A stretch of 64,000 nt of DNA from JANQGH01 sp039177555. GTDB lineage: Bacteria; Pseudomonadota; Alphaproteobacteria; DSM-16000; Inquilinaceae. The notes beneath the pieces are model-generated. The model did not search any database and had not been told where the DNA came from. It worked only from the letters and a program-made list of their open reading frames with translations. Shown piece by piece: positions 1-11,003 of the stretch. How positions within the stretch are numbered: the first letter of the stretch is position 1; each line of letters starts with the position of its first letter. The DNA lies in the NCBI GenBank assembly GCA_039177555.1, contig JBCDFV010000010.1, positions 1-64,000 of the forward strand, given 5' to 3'. The translations under genes were made by a program, and so were the position numbers.

Positions 1-2
1 AC

Positions 3-598
3 CAGGGCTCCAACGCCGCGCGCAACGAGGGCACCATGCTCGGCTGCAACGCGCTGCTGCAGCCGGAGTACACGGACTTCGTCATGGAGACCTGGCTCTC
101 GAACAACGACAACGACGGCGTCGGCCTGAACTTCGGCTGGAAGTCCCTCGACGACCACTTCCGAGTACACAAGATCAACGACGTCTGGCCCACTCCGTTG
201 GTCGACTACGTGCAGATGCCCCACTGGAAGATCCGCCGAAGGCTCACCGGCCGCACCTGCGAGGGCGTCATGACCGACGCCACCAATTGTTACGAGACGG
301 TCGCGTTCATCGATGGTGAGTCTCCCAGACTCTTTTCTGTCTTCTGACGTCTTCTTCGTCTCCCTGTTTTTTCGTCTTCTGACGACGTCGTCGTCGTCGT
401 CTTCGGCCTCATCTCTAACACCCTTCTTCTGATGTCGCAGGCACGGGCCCGTTCCACAAGGACATTCCGTTCGACGCGGTCACGCCCGCCGGCGAGTGCG
501 GCTACTCGCAGACGTACCTCTCGTACGACGAGGCCGACCGGTCCAAGATGTACCTGATGGTGCTGAACAACCAGGTGCGGGCCACCGTCTTCGCCGTC
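3..598 (+). CDS. Eukaryotic-type protein fragment in two exons (partial, likely chimeric)
   Basis: The frame is open from base 3 to 315 and, after removing bases 316-440, continues in frame from 441 to about 598. The Gly codon is split after its first base (phase 1), giving FIDG-TGPFHKD across the splice. The exon-1 peptide has a TDFVMETW...NNDNDGVGLNFGW stretch that resembles the acidic, jelly-roll type modules seen in thrombospondin C-terminal and laminin-G-like domains; this is a weak, by-eye resemblance. Neither end is present. Coding sense changes abruptly near 585-600, where the antisense bacterial EF-G-like gene begins. I do not recognise the protein. Contamination or mis-assembly with host or algal DNA is more likely than gene transfer. 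Confidence 0.6.
316..440 (+). other. Probable spliceosomal intron
   Basis: The segment starts GTGAGT, ends TGTCGCAG, is rich in C/T, and has a CTAAC branch-point-like pentamer at 415-419, about 22 nt before the 3' AG. It also carries a GTC/GAC triplet run at about 381-400. Removing it restores one continuous reading frame between flanking coding segments. Group I/II intron features are not apparent. Base composition differs from everything downstream. Confidence 0.7.
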
Positions 599-1099
599 CC
601 GGATCGGCACTTGGCGCAAGACCAGCTTGCGCGCGGATACCTCCTGCAAGGCGGCCATCAGGTCGCGCACGCGAATGTCGGCGTTGTCCATCTTGTTGAT
701 GAACACCATGTGCGGGATGGCCAGATCGTTCAGCGTGCGCAGCACCGGCTGCAGGCTGGCGATCCGGTCGATCACGGGCTCGCAAACCACGACCGCCGCG
801 TCGGCGACCATGAGGCTGGTCTCTGAGAGGTAGGACAGTTCGACCGCCCCCGGGCAGTCCAGCAGGCTCCAATTCTCGCCCAGATATGAAAAGCGCGCCA
901 TGTTGACCTCGGTCGACATCTGGCGCGCCCTGGCTTCGTCGGAGCTGTCGCCGACGGTGTTGCCGTCTTTGATCGTCCCTTTGCGGGGGATGGCCCCCGC
1001 AGCGCTCAGCAAAGCTTCGGCCAGGGATGTCTTGCCGGCGGATTGCGGACCGATCAGGGCGACGCACCTGGGTCCGGCCGGTCTGCGGTCGGCAGTCAC
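590..1099 (-). CDS. Elongation factor G-like GTPase, N-terminal part only (truncated at chimeric junction)
   Basis: About 170 residues of a translational GTPase G domain are present. The P-loop GPQSAGKT is at residues 17-24, switch-I region residues RARQMSTE follow, G3 is DCPG at 81-84 and G4 is NKMD at 135-138. The last clearly bacterial residues are LRQVPIRDGE. This matches the EF-G-like proteins of Alphaproteobacteria that are distinct from canonical FusA. A full-length protein would need about 500 more residues, which are missing because the sequence switches to eukaryotic-looking DNA near 585-600. The open frame continues to 290 but only as antisense of that foreign exon. The start ATG at 1099 was chosen because the G domain begins 12 residues later. 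Confidence 0.75.
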
Positions 1100-1231
1100 G
1101 GCTTTCCTTCCTCCTCATGTTTGGTTTCATCGGCCGGTTCTTCGCCGGCTGCTCGAACCATCAATTGAAGGCCCGATGACGCCGCAGCGCAACCACTTGT
1201 TTGAGGTTTCGTGACAGGTGCGGGACCGCGC

Positions 1232-2236
1232 CTACGCCTGGTCGTTCAGATGACAGGCCGAAAGCCTGCCCGGCGCGATCTCTTTCAATGCCGGACGCTC
1301 GCTGCGGCAGCGGTCCATGGCGTGCGGGCAGCGCGGATGGAAATGGCAGCCCGACGGCGGGTCCAGGGGCGATGGGATCTCGCCCTTGATTGGCGTGAAC
1401 TTGCGGCCGGCCGTGTCAAGCCGGGGCACTTCCGCCAGCAGGGCCTGGGTGTAGGGATGGTTTGGCGCGTCGAACAGCTCATCCGTCGGCGCCTCCTCGA
1501 CCACGCGGCCGAGATACATGATCACGACCCGGTCGGAGAGGTGTTCGACCACGCCAAGATCGTGGCTGATGAAGAGATAGGTCAGGCCAAAATCGCCGCG
1601 CAGGCGCATGAACAGGTTCAAGACCTGCGCCTGGATCGACACGTCGAGCGCCGCAACTGCCTCGTCACAGACGAGGAAGTCGGGCTTCACCGCCAGGGCC
1701 CTGGCGATGCCGATGCGCTGGCGCTGGCCGCCTGAGAATTGGTGCGGATAGCGTCGCTTGTAGGCGGCATCAAGGCCGACGCGGGTCAAGAGATCGTCGA
1801 GATAGGCGTTGAACTCCGACCGCGGCACCAGCTTGTGGACCTTCACCGCCTCGCCGATGATCTCGGCCACCCTCAGGCGGGGGTTCAACGACGACATCGG
1901 GTCTTGAAAGATCATCTGGATCTTCAGCGCCGTCTCGCGTGCCTGGGCCGTCGTCTGCCCGGCGACATTACGGCCACGGTAGAAAAGCGCGCCGTCGCTC
2001 GCATCATGGATACCCGCGACGACCCGGCCCAGCGTCGACTTGCCGCAACCGCTTTCGCCGACAAGCCCGACGACCTCACCCTCCCGGATGGCGAGCGAGA
2101 CACCATCGACCGCGTGCACTGTCTCTTCGCGCATGCCGGCGCCAACCACATTGGCCAGCTTGGCCGCGACATCGAGCGTGCGCGTGAAGCGTTTCGACAC
2201 GTCGCGCAGTTCGACGATGGGCGCGGCGTCACTCAT
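1232..2236 (-). CDS. Oligopeptide/dipeptide ABC transporter ATP-binding protein (DppF/OppF type)
   Basis: Protein of 334 residues that powers peptide import with its partner ATPase. Seen: Walker A GESGCGKST, signature SGGQRQRIGIARAL, Walker B-region CDEAVAALD (the usual Pro after DE is Ala), and the C-terminal oligo_HPY-type tail with Cys-rich GCHFHPRCP...DRCR. The start MSDAAPIVEL is used because its ATG overlaps the upstream ATPase stop by 4 bp (ATGA); a longer in-frame extension upstream lies inside the neighbouring gene. It is the last gene of the importer operon. The substrate (dipeptide, oligopeptide or related) cannot be told from sequence alone. Confidence 0.93.
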   Translation of the reverse strand: MSDAAPIVELRDVSKRFTRTLDVAAKLANVVGAGMREETVHAVDGVSLAIREGEVVGLVGESGCGKSTLGRVVAGIHDASDGALFYRGRNVAGQTTAQARETALKIQMIFQDPMSSLNPRLRVAEIIGEAVKVHKLVPRSEFNAYLDDLLTRVGLDAAYKRRYPHQFSGGQRQRIGIARALAVKPDFLVCDEAVAALDVSIQAQVLNLFMRLRGDFGLTYLFISHDLGVVEHLSDRVVIMYLGRVVEEAPTDELFDAPNHPYTQALLAEVPRLDTAGRKFTPIKGEIPSPLDPPSGCHFHPRCPHAMDRCRSERPALKEIAPGRLSACHLNDQA

Positions 2237-3231
2237 GCACTGACCGCCTCCCCGATCACCTCTTGGGCTTCCACCGGATGAAAGCAGCGAATGAAGCGGT
2301 TCGGTAACGGAGCGGAGATTTCGGGCTGAACGATGCACGCCTCGTCCGCCTTTGGGCAGCGCGTGCGGAAGGCACAGCCCTGCGGCAGGTTGAGCGGTGA
2401 CGGCGTCATGCCCGGGATCTGGGCCAGGGGCTCGCCGCGCCGGTTGCGCGACGGCACCGAGCCGATCAGGCCGTTGGTGTACGGGTGCAGCGGCCGGTTG
2501 ATCACTTCCGCCACCGTGCCGGTCTCGACCACCTTGCCGGCATACATCACGGCGACACGCTGGGCCAGGCCGGCAATGACACTGAGATCATGGGTGATCC
2601 ACAGCATCGCCGTGTTGTGCTCCGACACCAGGCGCTGGATCTCGTACAAGATCTGGGCCTGGATGGTGACGTCGAGCGCCGTCGTCGGCTCGTCGGCGAT
2701 GATCAGTTCCGGGTTGTGCAGCAGGGCGATGGCGATCGCCACCCGTTGACGCATGCCGCCGGAAAACTGATGCGGGTAGGATTTCAGCCGCTCGTCCGGC
2801 GAGGGTATGCCGACCATGCCAAGCGCGTCGCGGCAGCGCTGGCGGGCGTCCTCATTGGAGATGCTGATATGGGCGGTCAACGCCTCGATCATCTGGGTGT
2901 CGATGCGCAGGACCGGATTCAGCGTCATCATCGGGTCCTGGAAGATCATGGCGATGCGCTTGCCGCGCAGGCGGCGCATCTGCCCGTCATCCAGCCCGAC
3001 CAGATCCCGCCCGTCGAAGACGATGCTGCCGCCATCGATGCGTCCCGGCGGGTCGACCAGCCCCATGATCGAAAACCCGGTCACCGACTTGCCGGACCCT
3101 GACTCACCGACCACGCCCAGGATTTCGCCGGGCGCGACCTCGAACGAGACGTCGTCGACAGACTTCACCACACCAGCCTTGGTGTGGAAGTAGGTGCGCA
3201 GGTTGCTGACCTTCAGGATCGGATCAGCCAT
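2233..3231 (-). CDS. Oligopeptide/dipeptide ABC transporter ATP-binding protein (DppD/OppD type)
   Basis: Protein of 332 residues. Seen: Walker A GESGSGKS, signature FSGGMRQRVAIAIAL, Walker B IIADEPTTALDVTIQ, H-loop WITHDL, and the family's C-terminal Cys-containing tail GCAFRTRCPKADEAC. It overlaps the permease gene upstream by 8 bp and the second ATPase downstream by 4 bp, indicating translational coupling. Together the two ATPases should form the heterodimer that energises the permease pair encoded just upstream. Confidence 0.94.
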   Translation of the reverse strand: MADPILKVSNLRTYFHTKAGVVKSVDDVSFEVAPGEILGVVGESGSGKSVTGFSIMGLVDPPGRIDGGSIVFDGRDLVGLDDGQMRRLRGKRIAMIFQDPMMTLNPVLRIDTQMIEALTAHISISNEDARQRCRDALGMVGIPSPDERLKSYPHQFSGGMRQRVAIAIALLHNPELIIADEPTTALDVTIQAQILYEIQRLVSEHNTAMLWITHDLSVIAGLAQRVAVMYAGKVVETGTVAEVINRPLHPYTNGLIGSVPSRNRRGEPLAQIPGMTPSPLNLPQGCAFRTRCPKADEACIVQPEISAPLPNRFIRCFHPVEAQEVIGEAVSA

Positions 3232-4543
3232 CGCGGCGCAGCCTCGGGTTCAGAATGTCGCGCAACTGGTCGCCAACCAGATTGATGGCGATGATGGTGA
3301 TCAGCAGGGCCACGCCGGGAAAGACGCTGATCCAGTACCGGCCGGACAGCATGAAATCGAAGCCGTTTGCGATCAGCAGGCCCAGGGAAGGCTCGGTCAG
3401 TGGCATGCCGATACCCAGGAAGCTGAGCGTCGCCTCCAACGCGATGGCATTGGCGACCTGCAGGGTGCCGATGACGATCAAGGGCGGCATGCAATTGGGC
3501 AGAATATGGCGGAACAGGACCCGCGGCGTCGAAAGCGCCAGGCAACGCGCCGCCTCGACATATTCCTTGTTGCGTTCGACCAAAGCGGCCGACCGGGTGG
3601 TACGCGCGTAATACGCCCACTGCACGATGATCAGGGCCAGGATGACGTTGCCGACACCACGGCCGATGATGGCCAGCAGGATCAGCGCGACCAGGATGGC
3701 CGGGAAGCTGAGTTGGATGTCCACGATGCGCATGATCACGCTGTCGATGCGCCCGCCATAGTAGGCCGCGATCAGACCCATCGACATGCCGATGGCCAGC
3801 GCGAAGATGCCGCTGAGCACGCCGACGCGCAGGCTGATCTCCAGCCCGTAGAAGATCGCGCTCAGCATATCGCGGCCTTGGCCGTCCGTGCCTAACCAGT
3901 AGGTCATCAGCACCTCGCCCTCGGTGCCCACAGCCTCGATTTCAAGCGTGAAGGGAGCGTCGATGCCGTCGGCGTCGGTGATGTCGAACTGGCTCAGCCC
4001 CTCGGTTGGCACCTCCCAAAAACTGCGGAACGAGTGCTTCTCGCCGATACTGAGTTCCGCGCCCCTTGGCAGGCCATCGACGCGAACGCGCTCCACGCGC
4101 TCGATCGTCGCCGGCGGGTCAAAGGTCAGCGAAACGGCGATACTGGTGGCATCCGCATTCGGCGTCGCATCCCCGGTTACCGTGGCGAACGGCGCCTCGC
4201 CGTCGAGGGCGACCGATACGGGGCCGGCAACCGTAGGATCAATGGCGACATCGATGTCCTGGGTCGGTGGCGTGGTCATGCTCGCGGACCCCGGCGGCAG
4301 GCGGCTCTCCTCGACCCTAATTTGGTTCAGATCATAGGGGTTCTGCGGCGAGATGATCGGCGCCATCACGGCCACGAAGATGATGATCAGCAAGAGGATC
4401 AGGCCTAAGACCGCAACCCAGCTTTCGACGAAGTCGGACGCCACGCGCCGCCACGGGGACTGACCGCGAGCCGGTTTTTCCGGCGCCGCGGCCGTGCCGA
4501 GCGGGTCGACCGGCGGCCCTGAGGTATCGGCGATATCGGTCAT
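3224..4543 (-). CDS. Peptide ABC transporter permease (DppC type) with a large extracytoplasmic insertion
   Basis: Protein of 439 residues, much longer than the ~300 usual for DppC. The N-terminal OppC_N membrane segment lies at about residues 41-62 and is followed by APIISPQNPYD. Roughly 130 extra residues (about 80-212) follow, rich in Asp, Thr, Val and Pro and looking like beta strands. The canonical GTDGQGRD motif is only at 218-225, leading into the BPD_transp_1 membrane domain with the EAA-type loop near YVEAARCLALS. The insertion sits where the chain should be periplasmic. Coding is continuous, so it is not a frameshift artefact. Start ATG overlaps the DppB-type stop by 4 bp. Confidence 0.93.
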   Translation of the reverse strand: MTDIADTSGPPVDPLGTAAAPEKPARGQSPWRRVASDFVESWVAVLGLILLLIIIFVAVMAPIISPQNPYDLNQIRVEESRLPPGSASMTTPPTQDIDVAIDPTVAGPVSVALDGEAPFATVTGDATPNADATSIAVSLTFDPPATIERVERVRVDGLPRGAELSIGEKHSFRSFWEVPTEGLSQFDITDADGIDAPFTLEIEAVGTEGEVLMTYWLGTDGQGRDMLSAIFYGLEISLRVGVLSGIFALAIGMSMGLIAAYYGGRIDSVIMRIVDIQLSFPAILVALILLAIIGRGVGNVILALIIVQWAYYARTTRSAALVERNKEYVEAARCLALSTPRVLFRHILPNCMPPLIVIGTLQVANAIALEATLSFLGIGMPLTEPSLGLLIANGFDFMLSGRYWISVFPGVALLITIIAINLVGDQLRDILNPRLRRDG

Positions 4544-5517
4544 CGCTTCATGTCCGACAGTCGGACGCGCGGATCGAAGACCGAATAGAGGATATCGACG
4601 ATCAGGTTGATGGCGATGAACATCAAAACGATGATCATCATGTAGGCCACGATCACTGGACGATCGAGCACGAAGATCGAGTCGATGATCAGCTTGCCCA
4701 TGCCGGGCCAGGCGAAGACGGTCTCGGTCACCACGGCAAAGGCGATCAGCGAAGCCAGCTCCAGCCCGATGACCGTCACCAGCGGGATCATGATGTTCTT
4801 CATGATGTGCACGCCGACGACCCGGCGGCGAGACAAGCCCTTGGCCCGGGCGAACTTAACGTAGTCCAGGCCGATGACCTCGCGCACGCTGGCCCGCGTC
4901 AAACGGATGACCAGCGAGGTGTTGAACAGCGCAAGATTGATTGCCGGCAGGATGATGTGCGCCCAGCCATCCAAGGTCCAAAGGCTGGACCGGATGCCGA
5001 GGAATTCCGCCGTGTCGCCGCGCCCGAATGCCGGCAACCAGCCCAGGATGACCGCGAACAGCAGGATCAGCATGATGCCCTGCCAGAAATTGGGCAGGCT
5101 GAAGCCGAAGATCGACCCGACCATGATCGACTTGCCCGCAACGCCGCTAGGCCTCAGGCCGGCCCACATGCCGAGCGGAATACCGACGAAAATCGAGAGC
5201 AGAACGGCCACCACCGCCAGCTCCAGCGTCGCTGGCATACGCTGCAAGATCAGGCGAATGGCGGGTTCGTTGTAGACGAAGGATTCGCCGAGATTGCCCT
5301 GCAGCGCGTTACCGAGAAAAACGAGATACTGTTCCCAAACCGGCTTATCGAGGCCGAGGTTCCGGATCGCCTCGTCGATATCGGCTTGCGTGGCGTCGGG
5401 GGAAATCAGGATGGCGACCGGGTCGCCGATCGCGAAGACACCGAGAAAGACGATCGCCGACATCACCAACAGGACGATGACGGCCTGCAGCGTTCGGCGA
5501 ATGATGAAGACGGTCAC
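4540..5517 (-). CDS. Peptide ABC transporter permease (DppB type)
   Basis: Protein of 325 residues with the typical order: N-terminal membrane anchor (MTVFIIRRTLQAVIVLLVMSA), an extracytoplasmic stretch with NLGLDKPVWEQY, then a multi-spanning BPD_transp_1 domain and the EAA-like loop DYVKFARAKGLSRRRV. Normal family length. It follows the binding-protein gene after 92 bp that hold a strong hairpin, and its stop overlaps the DppC-type start. It forms the transmembrane channel with the DppC-type subunit. Confidence 0.95.
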   Translation of the reverse strand: MTVFIIRRTLQAVIVLLVMSAIVFLGVFAIGDPVAILISPDATQADIDEAIRNLGLDKPVWEQYLVFLGNALQGNLGESFVYNEPAIRLILQRMPATLELAVVAVLLSIFVGIPLGMWAGLRPSGVAGKSIMVGSIFGFSLPNFWQGIMLILLFAVILGWLPAFGRGDTAEFLGIRSSLWTLDGWAHIILPAINLALFNTSLVIRLTRASVREVIGLDYVKFARAKGLSRRRVVGVHIMKNIMIPLVTVIGLELASLIAFAVVTETVFAWPGMGKLIIDSIFVLDRPVIVAYMMIIVLMFIAINLIVDILYSVFDPRVRLSDMKR

Positions 5518-5558
5518 GTCCTGGCCCTGCCGGTCCGCGCGTCGATGCGCATATCAAG

Positions 5559-5591
5559 CGGGCGGGAAGAGATCATCTCCCTTCCCGCCCG
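5559..5591 (-). terminator. Intercistronic hairpin between binding-protein and permease genes
   Basis: Perfect 11-bp arms CGGGCGGGAAG / CTTCCCGCCCG enclose an 11-nt loop. It lies after the binding-protein stop and before the DppB-type start, with no T-run. By analogy with other binding-protein operons it probably stabilises or partly terminates the transcript so that the binding protein is made in excess. Confidence 0.7.
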
Positions 5592-5609
5592 ATCAATTCC
5601 GCCAGCGGT

Positions 5610-7181
5610 TTAGTCAGCCGGCACCACGCCAATCGCGAGCGTGTATTCGTCGGTGCGCGGAATGTACTGCAGATCCGGCCGCGTGCCCCAGGTGTTGACC
5701 TGGAAGTGCGTCGGGATGATCGCGATGTCAGCCATGGCAATCTCCGTCGCCTGGGCCAGCAACGCCTCGCGTTCGGCATCGTTCACCGTCTGCAGGGCCT
5801 CTGTCAGGATCGCATCGAAGTCCGGATTGGAATAGCGGCCGCGATTGGACGCGCCCCAGCCCAGATCCGGGTTGTTGGTGGCGATCAAGGCACGCAGCGG
5901 CGACGACGCTTCGCCGGTGCCTGAGCCCCAGCCGACCAGCATCACCGAGAACTCCAGATCCGAGGCGCGGCCGAAATAGACCGAGCGCGGCATGGCGTCG
6001 ACCTGGGTCTCAAGGCCGATGCGGCTGAACATCTGCGCGACCGCCTGCAGAACGGCAGCGTCGTTGATGTAGCGGTCGTTCGGCCCGTGCAAGGTCACGG
6101 CGAAACCGTCGCCATAGCCGGCCTCGGCCAGCAGTTCCTGCGCCCGTTCCGGATCGTATTCCGGCACATCGATGTTCTCCGAGACGCCGAAGAAGCCTTC
6201 CGGCAGCAACTGGCCGGCCGGAATGGCGATGCCCTCCATCACTTCTTCAACGATCGCCTCGCGGTCGATCGCCAGGCTGAGCGCCTCGCGCACCCGCTGA
6301 TCCAACAGCGGATTTTCAATCTCGCCGCCGCCGATCGCCGTGATCATCGGCGTCTGCTCGCGGTCGCTGTCGAGGTGCAGATAGATCACCCGGTTGGACA
6401 CGCCCTGCGACAGGGACACGTCCGGATTGTCCTCAAGCTGCGAGATGTCGGCGGTCGGCACGTCGGAGATGACGTCGACGTCGCCGGCCAAGAGCGCGGC
6501 CACACGCGATGCCGAGCTCGAGATCGGCCGGATCGTCACCGAATCCCACGCCGGCGCCTCGCCCCAATAGTCGGGATTTGCCTCCATCACGATCCGATCG
6601 CCCGGCACGTATTCGGTCTGGCGATAGGGACCGGTGCCGATGGCAACGTCGCCGGCATTGTACTGCTCGGTCGTCGCCCCTTCGCCATGGGCGCGGCTGA
6701 CGATCGAGATGGTCGACAGGTTGTTGGCCATCAGCGGCACGGGCGCAGCGGTATGGATGCGCACGGTGTGATCGTCGACGACCTCGACGCTGGCAATGTC
6801 AGCGGTGTAGGTGCCGAAGCCGGACGGGCTGTTCGGCACGTCGCCGGCGCGGCCGAGCGTAAACGCGACATCGTCGGCGGTAAACGGCGTGCCGTCATGG
6901 AACGTCACGCCCTGGCGCAGATTGAACTCCCACACATTGGGATCGTCGGTCGGCCCCCAGGATTCGGCGAGGCCAGGCAGCAACTCCTGGTTCGGCCCCT
7001 GGTTGATCAGGCGGTCATAGATATGCCGCATGATCTGATTGTTGTTGCCCGTATTGTGGAAATGCGGGTCCATCGAGGTGGCCTCGGAGGCCACGGCGAT
7101 GACCAGATCCTCGGCCCAGGCGGCCGGTGCGGTCAGAACAAGTGCGGTGGTGGCGGCAAGAGCGAACTTGCGCAAGGACAT
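5610..7181 (-). CDS. Peptide ABC transporter substrate-binding protein (SBP family 5)
   Basis: Protein of 523 residues with signal peptide MSLRKFALAATTALVLTAPAAWAED, then the family-5 periplasmic binding fold. Diagnostic stretches include SMDPHFHNTG, LAESW...VWEFNLRQGVTFHDGTPFTADDV, GTGPY and NPDYWG. The ATG at 7181 is preferred over an ATG 30 nt upstream because AAGGGGG lies just before it and the signal peptide starts there. It is the first gene of the importer operon and diverges from the amidohydrolase gene across about 200 bp. The ligand is probably a peptide or related amide, judging from the neighbours. Confidence 0.94.
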   Translation of the reverse strand: MSLRKFALAATTALVLTAPAAWAEDLVIAVASEATSMDPHFHNTGNNNQIMRHIYDRLINQGPNQELLPGLAESWGPTDDPNVWEFNLRQGVTFHDGTPFTADDVAFTLGRAGDVPNSPSGFGTYTADIASVEVVDDHTVRIHTAAPVPLMANNLSTISIVSRAHGEGATTEQYNAGDVAIGTGPYRQTEYVPGDRIVMEANPDYWGEAPAWDSVTIRPISSSASRVAALLAGDVDVISDVPTADISQLEDNPDVSLSQGVSNRVIYLHLDSDREQTPMITAIGGGEIENPLLDQRVREALSLAIDREAIVEEVMEGIAIPAGQLLPEGFFGVSENIDVPEYDPERAQELLAEAGYGDGFAVTLHGPNDRYINDAAVLQAVAQMFSRIGLETQVDAMPRSVYFGRASDLEFSVMLVGWGSGTGEASSPLRALIATNNPDLGWGASNRGRYSNPDFDAILTEALQTVNDAEREALLAQATEIAMADIAIIPTHFQVNTWGTRPDLQYIPRTDEYTLAIGVVPAD

Positions 7182-7380
7182 GGGATATCCCCCTTCTAGC
7201 GTGATTGACACTTCCCCGAGGTCCGCCCTCCCGCGCTCATTCGCCGGCGCATATCTGCAGATCGGACCAGATCGGCGGATGTTTACCCGCTAAAACCCCT
7301 TGTGCAATAAAAATCCTTCGCCGAACCCATGGTCGTCCGGCGTCGACGTTTCTAAACGCACACCTATAGCGAGAACGCGA

Positions 7381-8247
7381 ATGCCGCTTGAACGCATCGA
7401 AGGCGTCTTAGAGGTCCATGATCCCGATGTCGGGCAAGTACCACTGGTGTTCGACAGCCCCCACAGCGGCACGGACTATCCGCCGAACAGCAAGGTCGTT
7501 GCGCCACAGGCCGCCTTGGATTCAGGCGTCGACCTCTATGTGCACGAACTGTTCGGTACGGCCCCAAATCATGGCGCCGCCCTGCTGCACGCGCTGTTTC
7601 CGCGCATGTACATCGATCCCAATCGGGCTGCGGACGACATCGATCTCGCGCTGATCGAAGGTGTCTGGCCGTTGCCGGTGAACCCGACCGAGAAGTCCGA
7701 GCGCGGTTTCGGATTGCTCCGGCGATTGGTCTTGCCGGATGTGCCCCTTTACGGCGGTCCGCTGCCGGTGGCGGAAGTTGAGATGCGGCTGGATCGCTAT
7801 TACCGGACCTATCACGACACCCTGGTCCGCCTGCTCAACCAGCGTCTCGACTGGTTTGGCGCGATCTGGCACGTGAACTGCCATTCCATGAAGCCGGTCG
7901 GCAACGCCATGAACGACGATGCCGGCGCCAAACGGCCCGACGTGGTCTTGGGCGACCGGATGGGCACCTCGTGCGACCGCGCGTTCGCGGCCTTCGTCGC
8001 CGAGCGGCTGGAGGCGGAGGGCCTGACGGTGAAGTTCAACGATCCCTATCAGGGTGCTGAACTCACGCACGCCTATTCCGACCCGGTGGCCGGCCGCCAC
8101 AGTCTGCAGATCGAAATCAATCGCGGGCTCTATATGAACGACGAAACGTTCGAACGGACGGCTGGCTTCGGCGCCCTGGCGGCGGCTCTCGATCGGCTCG
8201 TCGGGTCGTTGGCGGCTTATGCGCGCGACGAAGCAGGCCGGCTGTAG
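7381..8247 (+). CDS. N-formylglutamate amidohydrolase family protein
   Basis: Protein of 288 residues. Family hallmarks are FDSPHSGTDYP near the N terminus, a central segment with DPNRAADDID, NCHSMKP in the second half, and a C-terminal LQIEINRGLYM. The family hydrolyses N-formyl-L-glutamate to formate and glutamate in histidine breakdown, but other hut genes are absent here and relatives act on other N-acyl amino acids. It diverges from the peptide importer, and MlrC-, ArgE- and aspartoacylase-like genes lie nearby, favouring a scavenging role. MPLERIEG was chosen as start because family homology begins there; an in-frame start 81 nt upstream is possible. Confidence 0.88.
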   Translation: MPLERIEGVLEVHDPDVGQVPLVFDSPHSGTDYPPNSKVVAPQAALDSGVDLYVHELFGTAPNHGAALLHALFPRMYIDPNRAADDIDLALIEGVWPLPVNPTEKSERGFGLLRRLVLPDVPLYGGPLPVAEVEMRLDRYYRTYHDTLVRLLNQRLDWFGAIWHVNCHSMKPVGNAMNDDAGAKRPDVVLGDRMGTSCDRAFAAFVAERLEAEGLTVKFNDPYQGAELTHAYSDPVAGRHSLQIEINRGLYMNDETFERTAGFGALAAALDRLVGSLAAYARDEAGRL

Positions 8248-8265
8248 GGCAGGCCTTGCCGATCC

Positions 8266-9284
8266 TCAGTCCGCCAAGGCCGGCTTGATCGGGCTTTCGT
8301 AATCCGGCGGCTTCACGGTCAGGACCGAGCAGTCGACGCTGTTGAGAATGTCCTCCGCCGTGTTGCCGATGATGAAACCGGGCACGCCGGTGCGCGCGAT
8401 CGTGCCCATCACCAGCACGTCGGGCTTCAGCTTGGCGGCCTGTGCCGCGATCACCTTTCGCGGCGATCCCCGCTTCAGCATCGGCAGCAGCCTGACCCTG
8501 CTCAGCCGATCCGGATCGACCAGCTCGGCGGCCTGCCCCACCAGGCTTTCCAGCGCGTGCCAGTGCCGCGCCTGAACATCGCCGACATAGTCCTGGGCCA
8601 TCCGATTCGGATCGGGCGTGTCCGACCAGATACGCACCAGATCCTCGCCGGGGGCATCCCAGACGTGCAGGATATGGGCGTCGATCGGCTGTTCGCCGGC
8701 GAACTGGACGACCGTCTCGATGATCCGTTCGTTCAGCCCCCTCAGCGTTTGCGGTTCGCTGGCCAGGCTGTCATCGACATCGACGGCGGCCAGCACGGTC
8801 CTGACGGTTTCGGAACTGCCTGGCGGCCGCAGCCACACCGGGCAAGGGCACTTCCTCAAAAGGTGCTGATCGGTGCTGGTGAACAGGTAGCGGCTGAGCC
8901 CGTCCGCCTGCTCCGCCGCCTTCACGATCAGATCGACATCATGGGCGATGACATAGCGGATGATCTCGATGAAGGCCTTGCCGACCCGGACATCGATGGC
9001 CGGTTGGCTGTCGGGGACGGCGCTGGAGGCGAGATCGGACAGGCGTTCATATCGTTCGGCGACCAGCCGCTCCTCGATCGCGGGCGGCGACAGGCCGGTG
9101 GCGGCGGCGATCCGGTCGATCTCCGCCGGCGGTTCGACGATGTCGAGCAGCGTGATCGTGCCGCCCTGGGCCCGCGCCACTGTGTCGGCCGCCTTGAGCG
9201 TGTCCTCATCCGACGCACCGGCGGAGCAAACAACCACCACACGCTGAAGAGGGCCAGCACGGGGCGAGGCGGACTGGCCGGCCA

Positions 9285-9288
<4 letters not shown>
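8266..9288 (-). CDS. Tandem universal stress protein (UspE type)
   Basis: Protein of 340 residues made of two Usp folds. The first covers about residues 15-155 (starting RVVVVCSAG). The second covers about 160-335 and ends with the ATP-binding-type signature GTIARTGVPGFIIGNTAEDI followed by SVLTVKP. The first repeat has lost the Gly-rich ATP motif, as in UspE. Its start overlaps the antiporter stop by 4 bp, so the two are translated together. It probably helps survival under energy or oxygen limitation; an FNR-type box upstream of the pair fits that. Confidence 0.9.

Positions 9289-11003
<1,715 letters not shown>

Noticed and set aside
376..402. GAC/GTC triplet run as a possible repeat array or CRISPR
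   Set aside because: It is a short simple-sequence stretch inside the intron. No spacer-repeat pattern exists anywhere in the window.
290..589. C-terminal continuation of the EF-G-like frame
   Set aside because: The open frame persists only because it is antisense to the eukaryotic-type exons and intron. EF-G motifs stop near residue 170.
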